From Gymnopilus junonius (taxonomy: Eukaryota > Basidiomycota > Agaricomycetes > Agaricales > Galerinaceae), in the NCBI GenBank assembly GCA_015501075.1, contig JADNYJ010000093.1, positions 62,001 to 126,000 of the forward strand: 64,000 nt of DNA, read 5' to 3'. Shown piece after piece: positions 53,701 through 61,655 of the stretch. Position 1 is the stretch's first letter, and every line of letters starts with the position of its first letter. A program made the translations under genes and the position numbers. The notes under the pieces were generated by a model. That model was not told the origin of the DNA. It did not search any database and worked only from the letters and a program-made list of their open reading frames with translations.

Positions 53701-54731
53701 CTTCCTGGCTTCCAATTGCAGAATTTTCCTACAACAACCGCATACACTCTGCTATAGGAACCTCTCCTTTCTTTGCAACCAAAGGCTACCATGTCAAATC
53801 GGGAATAGAACCATCTTCCACTGGACAACATCTTGAACAAGGGGAAAACCATGCTCAACAATTTGCCGAACATATGGCAAAAATACATGAAGAAACCCGA
53901 TCTGCAATGGAAAAAACCAACGAGGACATGAAACGGTTTTATGACAAGAAAAGAAAACCAGAAGAATACAATATTGGTGATAAAGTCTGGCTAGACATGA
54001 AGGACATCAACACGGGAAGACCAAAGAAGAAACTGGACATAATTCGTGAAGGACCATTCAAAATCACAGAGAAAATCTCGAATGTTGCTTACCGACTCGA
54101 ACTCCCACCTTCTTGGAAAATCCACAACTCTTTCCATGTCTCAAAGCTCAAATGGGTCAAAGAAGATGAGTTCAACCGGAAACTTCCCCGCGTTACACTA
54201 CATGTCCGAGGAGACAACTGGAATGCCTCTGAAATTACACAGGCAAAGATGACAAATGGACGCCTTGAATTCTTCGTCACATGGACCCTACCTGATGGAA
54301 ACACACACCAACTATGGGAACTTGCCTCAAGGATGGACAACGATGCTCCGGAATTAATTAAAGAATTCTATAAAAAGCATCCGCAGGCACCACGACGAAT
54401 CCTACAGGCAACCCTAAAACCCGGTCAATTCACAACAGGTGTCGATCACTCGCTTCCCTCAGAACAAGAATTACTCCGTTTAGCCCAAGTCACATCAAAC
54501 TTCACCAAACACAACCTTAAAGGGAAGGAGAAGCTTGATTGCCACATCATCAACCTAAATCCAATTTCAAACCTCCAACCTCATGCAAAACACACCCATA
54601 CCATGCACCAAAAACACCCATTATGCCAACCTACTCCATCAACTACGCCTCCCCATCCTTCTTCAATGCTAAACATGACTATGAAGGATTATTCACTACT
54701 TTCCCACAAGAACCCCCAATACTGCGGGTAA
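50751..54731 (+). pseudogene. pol: Pol polyprotein (PR-RT-RH-IN-chromo), three TGA codons
   Basis: One continuous frame from 50751 to 54731 with TGA at 51804, 52887 and 53637. Order: aspartic protease LLDSGATDCF (50991); reverse transcriptase with KLRPVQDY, KMDIRWGFNN and YMDD (52092..52103); RNase H with EADASDYATGAIL, RELLAIIRALEEW and DHKNLEYF; integrase with an HHCC finger (HDSPIGGHPG to CRKCQKNK), VDFIVKLP, SDRGPQFTS and the Glu helix after the third stop; then GPF-like and chromo-like C-terminus (FHVSKLKWV; FVTWTLPDGNTHQLWELASR), which would steer integration to marked chromatin. Each TGA stands where relatives usually have Arg, so CGA to TGA in a CpG is the simplest cause. Apart from these, no indel is visible. 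Confidence 0.93.
50775..50781 (+). promoter_or_regulatory. Predicted -1 ribosomal frameshift site
   Basis: GGGTTTT immediately before the gag stop; in gag phase it reads G GGT TTT, a classical X XXY YYZ slippery heptamer. Slipping back one base continues into the pol frame (LGFLKGPLAGQQ). Any downstream pseudoknot cannot be judged by eye. Confidence 0.7.
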
Positions 54732-54837
54732 CTCCACCAACGCCCCCTCCATCACCCTCTCACACGATCAAACCCAAACGTTCATTCAAAGCCATCTGAA
54801 AGAAGATCTCCCAGGTGTTCAAACCAAAACCCAAGAA

Positions 54838-54846
54838 TCTATAAAA
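54838..54846 (+). promoter_or_regulatory. Internal TATA box before the extra ORF
   Basis: TCTATAAAAG lies about 60 bp upstream of ATG 54902, followed by an A/T- and C-rich leader, after the end of pol. It looks like an independent promoter inside the element. Confidence 0.4.
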
Positions 54847-54901
54847 GCTGATGCATCCCTTCTCTTTTATTTAACAAATTATTCAAACCCTTCACAAAAA
54901 C

Positions 54902-55360
54902 ATGCCTTCTTACACACCCCCCACCATCGACGAGTTCACCGCCCTCGTCTTTCATGACTATGACGCTGCCCAAGCAGCCTTCCCCCAAGAACCCTTGGCA
55001 CTTCGCGCCCTTACCACCTTCCGAACATCTCTCACCACCGCCCATTCACTACGCGCCGCTGCCACCGAATTAGATTGGCATGCATTCGATATATTTGCCG
55101 ACATGAAAACATGTGGACTAGGATCCAGAATTGAAGACCTCATCAATTCTCGTCGCCCCCCTCTAGGATCAAGGCTCAACCCCATCATCATCAATGACGA
55201 ACCAACGCCTACCCCAGACCCAAATGACCATCCCAACACCATCCCTATCCCACGACGAACCATACGATATGCCCCATATCCAAAACAACATGCACACAAA
55301 ACCACAGGCGGAAGACTGATCAAAAGAAGACCCTCAACACCCGATAGCCCGGAGCTTTAA
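54902..55360 (+). CDS. Accessory ORF of the retrotransposon, unknown function
   Basis: 152 codons, ATG 54902 (MPSYTPPTIDEFTALVF), stop just before the polypurine tract. The N-terminal half is a predicted helical region (YDAAQAAFPQEPLALRALT; TAHSLRAAATELDWHAFDIF), then a Pro/Asp-rich linker and a basic end (PRRTIRYAPYPKQH; GGRLIKRRPSTP). No envelope-like membrane segment. Not part of standard Tf1/sushi genomes as I know them. It is intact in a copy whose pol carries three stops. Could be a chromatin- or RNA-binding accessory protein, but nothing proves it is expressed. Confidence 0.6.
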   Translation: MPSYTPPTIDEFTALVFHDYDAAQAAFPQEPLALRALTTFRTSLTTAHSLRAAATELDWHAFDIFADMKTCGLGSRIEDLINSRRPPLGSRLNPIIINDEPTPTPDPNDHPNTIPIPRRTIRYAPYPKQHAHKTTGGRLIKRRPSTPDSPEL

Positions 55361-55371
55361 AGGGGAGGTAG
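55359..55371 (+). other. Polypurine tract
   Basis: AAAGGGGAGGTAG directly before the 3' LTR, the expected primer site for plus-strand DNA synthesis. Confidence 0.85.
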
Positions 55372-55607
55372 TGTCATGAGTCCTCATTTTCCCCTCATTC
55401 CTCTTTTCTCCTGTTTCACCTTTTATCTATATTCGATCATACATGCCTTCTCCTTATGCCGCAGCCTCCGTAGTCACCTTGCTCTATCCATACGCAATCC
55501 TCATGGATGATCTTATATACTAATACGGACATTCTACTTAGTATAAATACTTGCTGGATGTAGTAGATAGACTTCAGCTTTAACTTGGTTTAGCCTCAGT
55601 TCTGACA
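55372..55607 (+). repeat. 3' LTR
   Basis: 236 bp, one difference by eye from the 5' LTR (a CG to CA change). Followed by the right copy of the target duplication ACCTC (55608..55612). Confidence 0.95.
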
Positions 55608-55612
55608 ACCTC

Positions 55613-56335
55613 AACCGGGAATGCAAGCGCCATGGCCGATCGCGTGAAGGAGCGCGATGGACAGTGCTGGGTGACGACGATATTTGATCCACTAGCGAAC
55701 AGTCACATTTGCCCCAAGCGCATGGGGGACCATGTTGGGCGAATCATCTTCCGTACTTTCACATCTCTCCCCCTTCCCCCAAATCTCTCAATCTACAACG
55801 AAATTTTTGGCCTGTGTTTGTCGAGGACGCTCGATGCATGGTTTGATAATTATGAGATGGGCCTTCGTTTTGTCTCCCCGGTGAGGAGTTCTTCTCTTCT
55901 CACCTCTTAAATTTCCATTGATCAACCATTTAGAACAATTACGAGTGTCACATGTTCGCTATCGAACCAGCTGATATGGAGGACACGATAATCGGAAGAG
56001 TTCGGAGACCAACAGCCTACCCCGCCATCCATGGGCTCCCTGCGAGCCCTCCCCAGCCCCAGCTCAATAATCTTCCTCCTGCCGGCCTCTTTCGTTGGCA
56101 CTACCTTCAGTGTGTACTCAAGAGATTCGCCCATGACGACTACAAAAATCTCGAGAATATTAACTTGTCCGAGTTACCTCTTCGTATGGAGGGGGACTCT
56201 GATGACGATTGCATGGACAGTGAGGCGGAATGGCCGTCAAAGAGTTTGGATCTTGGGAGAGTTGTGGAGAACAGTTCAGAGGAGCGTGAGGAGCACCATC
56301 GAGCGGTTGCGGCGTGGATTTCAACGGCCGTGTAA
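55613..56335 (+). pseudogene. HNH-domain gene, 3' part after the retrotransposon
   Basis: Continues the frame of 48846..49324: TGNASAMADRVKERDGQCW (HNH start), then LANSHICPKRMGDHVGRIIF, where the His of AxSHI and the downstream His resemble the HNH metal/catalytic core. A 53-base intron (55881..55933, GTGAGG...TTTAG) joins RFVSP to NNYECHMFAIEP; the protein ends EHHRAVAAWISTAV at 56335. Mushroom genomes carry many HNH proteins of this type, function mostly unknown. This half keeps a proper intron, so the gene was intact not long ago. Confidence 0.75.
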
Positions 56336-57825
56336 ATCCTGCCTCGTATATTTCTTGACTCATTTTGTTGTTGCCACAGAATTCAAATAAGATCTAGACA
56401 TCGCATTTGCACAATGGTTGTTGAGACGCTTCGTTGTACCATATCGAAAGACTCTGCCACTCGTCCCGTCGTCCTACAACACAAGCATTGCATGTCTTCT
56501 CCCCAATATGCTCCGATACAAAACTACATCCACAGTGATGACATCTGGGCAGCGACGCCGCTTCCGCCAAAGACTATTGCAGTGATGACTTGTAGAGAGC
56601 CACTTTGACCATAGGACATGCCGGCTTGACACTTTAGGAGCACAATTACGACGTCTTCGATGAAGTCTCTGCCCATAAAGCGAAGGGTTGTAGGCAGTGG
56701 GTGGCGGGAGGTGGTGATGATGTGGTCAGTCTCAAGCAACAGAAACGGCCTCCTGCAGATCAAAGACGAATGAAATTATCAGGAAACGTTCGAAAGAGGA
56801 AGCAAGCATAAACAAGAAACTTGAGCCCCCCTGTTTACTATGAACAAGACCTTTCGTCAACTTCGTTCTTAACAGCGCAATAATATCCACCTTCAGCCAC
56901 CCATCTCCAACAGCCAGTAGTTTGCAACTTGCGGGCGTGGATCTCGTAGTGACATCAATCCCCTTGAACGAATCCTCGTGAACTGGATTGTGATAGGGTC
57001 ACCGTGATATGGCCGTGGGTCCAAGGCACAGCTGTATGGTATCAGCATTGGTCCACACAGAGCAGCGTTGGGGCTCTTGGAAACTGGATGTCAGGAAGAG
57101 CTAGAGAGAGGGAGAGAGGTGGCGTCAGTGTTTCTGGCGACATATTGCAGCGAGTTCGGAAGAGAGTAGTGGTGGTGGGACAAATGATAAATACGGACTT
57201 ACGAACCGAGTTTCCTAGTTAACAAATTCCTAACGGAGATTTCGAGCACATTTGAGTCTGGTAGGGGTACAAGTTGCATGCATAAGGGTTGACAAGTTGT
57301 GCAAGACCATCGGCGTGCACCCGCGAGGAGATGGAAAGAGGGGTGAGAGGCAAGTTTCAAATGACGGTGTCCCTTTTCTACCCTGTAAAATCGAAAAAAA
57401 GGACAGGAAATCAGTCATCGAGGATAAGCTTACTCGAATGCCACTTACAAGGAATCCTGACAGACCTTCAGAAACCCGCTTGAGGAGGTATAGCCACAAT
57501 AGGAACCAAAGAGTCGCGTTGAATCCCATAGCCAGCTGGGATTATGCGACGAGGGTATCGCCTGGTAACTACCTGAAAATTGGCAGTTACGGTGGCAGGT
57601 TGGACGTTGATGATTTAAAGCCGGATTTCATTAAGGTCCTGAAGATGAATATGTGAATACACCGTGATGGGGAGAAGTGGTAAAAAAGGAGGTAGAAAAG
57701 TATACCTTTATGACGGAAATCGCACTCAGCAAAGGTGCGAGGAGCAAGCTCGGAATTTTGATACAATTGGCTTTCTTTCTATAAAACGAAGCTCATCCTC
57801 AATATTCCGAAGAAAAAAATAGATC
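56336..57825. other. Region without a supported gene
   Basis: Short frames on both strands, for example minus 57529..57230 (MGFNATLWFLLWLYLLKRV, hydrophobic) and plus 57252..57656, none with domain or splice support. Possibly the decayed upstream or downstream part of older genes. Confidence 0.3.
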
Positions 57826-58270
57826 TCGAACCTCAAGTTGACCGGAAGGAATACCTTGATTTATATCATTTTCACTCCCAGGCAAAGCCGATCAAGGAAG
57901 CGGGCTTTCAGAGTGTCCTTTTGTACGTAGCGCCTAAAATGAGTCCAAAGAATTAGATAACACTGGAAGCATGCTAACAGTTGGAGTATACCTTTCCAAT
58001 AAGGGGCACCGGATACCCAATACTGTACCAATTCGATCAATTCGGCCACCACGTGACTTTTTTGAATTTTCGAAAAATCTCAGAAAATCGGAAAAATCGA
58101 GAATAAATTAAATCCGGGGTCAGAAAAAATGGGGTGTGACGCGTGACGGCCGAATTGATCGAATTGGTACAGTACGCGAAGGAAGATCCACTTCCCAGCT
58201 GCATCCTCCCCAAACACGTGACTCTCACTTCATACTCCGAATCTTGGCTGGTTGCAGAAGGTTCCGAATT
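57826..58270 (-). pseudogene. Decayed amidohydrolase-like exon pair, copy 2, with MITE inside
   Basis: After an AG near 57937 the minus strand starts GCGCTACGTACAAAAGGACA and reaches ALPGSENDIN and QLEVRDL, matching exon 2 of the amidohydrolase (ILPGSANNI) and, better, the copy at 46.5 kb (ILPGSKDNI, QLQVRDD). The upstream piece ends TTGGAAAG before GTATAC, as in copy 1 (TTGGAAAG before GTACG). Beyond the 150-bp MITE, a GKWI remnant of exon 1 is readable near 58190..58210. So the MITE landed inside an already broken exon. Frames are shifted throughout. Confidence 0.45.
58023..58172. mobile_element. 150-bp mariner-type MITE
   Basis: Perfect 25-bp terminal inverted repeats beginning CTGTACCAATTCGATCAATT, flanked by TA on both sides (58021..58022, 58173..58174). 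The core is A-rich with no coding capacity. TA duplication and CTGTA-type ends fit Tc1/mariner (Fot1-like) mobilisation. Confidence 0.85.
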
Positions 58271-59158
58271 TCGAGAGTCCGCCCCTCCGCTCGTCTGCAC
58301 GTCCGCACGAGGCTGACAAATATCCCAAAGCGGATGTGACGATCGTGGCTGTCACCTCTCGTGATTAGCGCGTCACCCTGTCCTCGACGCATCACCTGCG
58401 TTTTGACCATAAAATACAAGAGATTTTGCGGATATCTTTTGCCCGCCTTTGTGGTTTTTGGCAGGTGCTGGTATTATATAAACATATTAATTAAGCAAGA
58501 GTTTTTGAAAGGCTTGTGACAGTTTGTCAACATTGATCTCAGGTTGCAACTTAGTGAGCAGAACTGCACTCAACGGCCTCCAGTGATGCATCTGTCTGGA
58601 GTGTCAGGGTGGGATGGCAGAACAAAATGCATTTAATCCAAATTTTTTTGCCCCATCGCCCACAGTAATACATGTATCACCTTGAAATTATCAGTATAAG
58701 ACCCTTTTTTTTCTCAAATGTGCGCACTGCATTAACATTCACACTTCAGTTTTCATTTTGATTTCCAATTTATAGGAACAGATAAATTATAATATATATA
58801 TGCCATTTACATATTAAAGCTGTCTTGGATAGTAAATAGGGAGGACAAGAGACTCTGAGAGTAATGAAATTATGAGTGTGGCGTGGCAGGCATGATTGTT
58901 GTGTAAGCAACCAAGTGCAGATGTGCAGACTGTGCGGAGGGGCGGACTCTCGAAATACGGAATGTCCTCCCTGTGTTGGTGATGGATACTGATTCTGACT
59001 CTTGAGTTTGAAAATAATATCATGTAAGCGAAGAACGTGACCGGTCATTCCAGAAGCCGGCACTCCGAGTCCTTGCAAAGCCATTGCCTCGGAACGCTGC
59101 CAATGGCAAAAATTAGTAGCTACCATAGCATCGTCAAGGCATGGCATCACAGGAAATA

Positions 59159-59176
59159 AATATATATATATATATA
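59159..59176. repeat. (TA)n microsatellite
   Basis: Nine TA units after AAATAAA. Confidence 0.8.
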
Positions 59177-59558
59177 ACATTGCAATTAAAAGGTTGAATG
59201 CACTAGTCCATGTACTCTCAAGAAAATCAACTGAGACTCAACTCGAAGTCATGATCATGCTATTACCAGTAGGGCCTAGATCCTGAAATCACATGGTGTA
59301 TCTAAGCGAGTATCTGGACTGCACAGTAAATGAGATTTAGAAAAAAGGCATAAGAAAAGGGTCGTTCTGATCATCTACGCGAGTATCCAGCGCCGCAGGC
59401 ATGAAAATTAAAAATAGTCAGCTTCCGTACCTAAAATTACAGCCTCGGAGGCTCAAGGCATGCAACGGCCTTGATTGGGTAGGTCAGAGAGGGTTATTGA
59501 TGAAGTTGAGACAAGGAGGAAGGAAAGGGATCCTTCCTCCTTTCCTCCTTGCTCCTTC

Positions 59559-59594
59559 CTTTTTCTTTTTCTTTTTCTTTTTCTTTTTCTTTTT
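59559..59594. repeat. (CTTTTT)6 microsatellite
   Basis: Six exact copies of CTTTTT within a C/T-rich stretch. Confidence 0.85.
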
Positions 59595-60859
59595 GTCTCA
59601 CCAACACCGCTATCCAGCCTGAATCTTGCATCCATGAATTCAACATCCAGTAGATTCCATGGAGCGAGCTGGATGATGGCGATAGTTGAGTATGCATGAT
59701 GTGGTATTTGGGGGGGTGGGCTTTGAGAGCGAGTGTGCAGTGCACTGGAAATGGAATAAACCAGAAGAGAAAATATTGAGGTTGCTGGTGCAGATGACGA
59801 GTCCTAAGCGACATTCAGATTGTCATGGGTACGTGGAGGTCATGGTAAAAGTTAAAGGAGCTATGTAGTAAGATGAGGTGTACTTGCTCATGGTGGTTTG
59901 GTGCAAAGGGTACAAAGTCAGATTGGTCAGCCTTCAAAGTCATGCTGTCATGTTTTGAATTTGCTTCACATTCAACTTGCTATGGATGTTTCTCTGTCAT
60001 TTTTGCCTCAGTATACATTCACAGGCCTTCGCTGGTTGTCTTAGACCTCTGTTCTTCATGCCTCTGTCTCTCGAATCATATCATCTTCAGCATTCACTTC
60101 AATTCTGTCCTTAGCTGACTTATTGTTTGCTTTTCTTTCTAGATCTGTGGTACTAATTTTGGCTGGTTACTCATGCATGTGGGGAATAGCGATACCAGAT
60201 TCTGAGTTTGAAAAATTGTGAAAATAATATTATGTAATCTCATGAGTCATGTGGAATAGGATGGCCTTGACCTTCCCAGTTCCCCCAGACTTCGCTCTCT
60301 GCACATTTTCAGCCCCTTCTACCCCTTCTCTCGATCTCAACTTAACAGTCTAATAATAATATTCCCTATGCCGAACACACCTGATGGATCCAGACTCTGA
60401 TGTCATGCAGTGTGACGAACTGTCACCAAATGCAAGCATGCCAGTTTGTGAACTTGGATGCAGCTAACACGGAATGTAAGTTCAGTCTTCACTTTGTTCA
60501 CTCTAAATATACCTATTGATGAACTGTCATTCTTCTAATGGCAGTAATATCTCACAGAAAGAAGGCCTGGGAATGGCAGGTAAGCAAACCAGCTCACCAC
60601 CTTATCATGTTCTATTTTTACTTACATCTGTAAACATTACTTCACAGATCTCGGATGCGCAAGCTCATTGACTACACCTGTGCTGCCACCACCCTTTGAG
60701 GTGAGGTCGATGTCTCGACCTCTCCTTGACCCCCCTTTGTTGGCCATCCATCTGCCACCTCCATCAGCCTCTACCTCCCACTCAGTCACTCAGCCAAGCA
60801 GCTGCACAGGGCTTGTGCCCATTGACTCCAATCCAGAAGCTCCACATCCATCATTGCCA

Positions 60860-60918
60860 TCTGCACCACCATCTGCACCACCATCTGCACCACCATCTGC
60901 ACCACTGTCTGCACCACC
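60860..60918 (+). repeat. 12-bp tandem repeat (TCTGCACCACCA), about five copies
   Basis: In frame within the DUF6729-like remnant, encoding repeated Ser-Ala-Pro-Pro. The last copies are imperfect. Confidence 0.85.
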
Positions 60919-61609
60919 TCCTGCTGTAACTCATAAATGCGGTTGACCAAGGGGCAGTGGAAAGGTCTCCAAGCCCATTACATATGGCCCACAACCTCGA
61001 CTTGGGCATCCACTGGGCACTGGACACAAGCAAAAGCAAAAGGCTTTACTGGGGGAGAATGCTGCAGCACAGTCTGCAAAGTGGCCTAGGGGTAGGCCTA
61101 GGAAGCAGGCCTATGCACCTTCCATCTCCATTGAGCTCAGCAAAATGGTATGTTATTGATTTCTCTTCTATGTATTTTGCTTACTTACAATATTACTACC
61201 AGACCATTCCTGGCTTGTGGTCTGCTGGCATAGGACACAACCAGCAGGAACGCGTGAGCACATTGCATGCTTGGGCAGCGATATTTGACTCACCAGCAGC
61301 GCAGACACCTGGGGAAGCCACTTGCAGTGGGGCTTCAGCAACACAACCACCCAATCACCCTCTGCCCACTCACTTGTCATCTAACACTGCTATATCAACA
61401 ATGGCTCCCCCTCCTCCTTCATTTCCCATTCCAAATCCTCCATCAGCCACAACAGCTCTCCCCTCATTGTTTAGAGAGTGAATCTCCTCATCCTCTCCCT
61501 TCTTGCTGTGCTGTCATCCCAGATGAGGACCCTCAATGGGGAGTGGAGGCCATGGATGAAGAGGAAACAATAGAGGTGGTCAGAGATGGTTTGGGGGAAG
61601 ACAACAATG

Positions 61610-61655
61610 AGCCCGATAGCAATGATGAGGCTGATGATGAGCCCGATAGCAAAAG
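61610..61655 (+). repeat. Imperfect tandem repeat GAGCCCGATAGCAA
   Basis: GAGCCCGATAGCAA at 61610 and again at about 61639, separated by GATGATGAGGCTGAT-like sequence, giving an acidic repeat (EPDSN...DEPDSK) in the same remnant. Confidence 0.6.

Larger units (their letters stand above)
49325..55607 (+). mobile_element. Complete Ty3/gypsy chromovirus (Tf1/sushi type), 6283 bp
   Basis: 236-bp LTRs (TGTCATGAG...TTCTGACA), 5-bp ACCTC target duplication, self-priming PBS, gag, pol in the -1 frame, an extra ORF and a polypurine tract. The two LTRs differ at one base by eye (CG in the 5' LTR at about 49427, CA in the 3' LTR), so insertion is recent. Pol is one frame with three TGA codons, so this copy cannot make full Pol by itself. 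It lies in an HNH gene, in the same orientation as that gene. Confidence 0.95.
58271..60382. other. Gene-poor, A/T-rich stretch with simple repeats
   Basis: Contains a (TA)n run at 59159..59176 and a CTTTTT repeat at 59559..59594. A phrase around GAGTTTGAAAATAATATCATGT (59008) recurs near 60206 as GAGTTTGAAAAATTGTGAAAATAATATTATGT, a dispersed repeat. No gene supported. Confidence 0.35.

Noticed and set aside
57252..57656. 134-codon plus-strand frame
   Set aside because: Opens at a non-ATG codon and shows no recognisable domain; probably random or antisense to an old gene.
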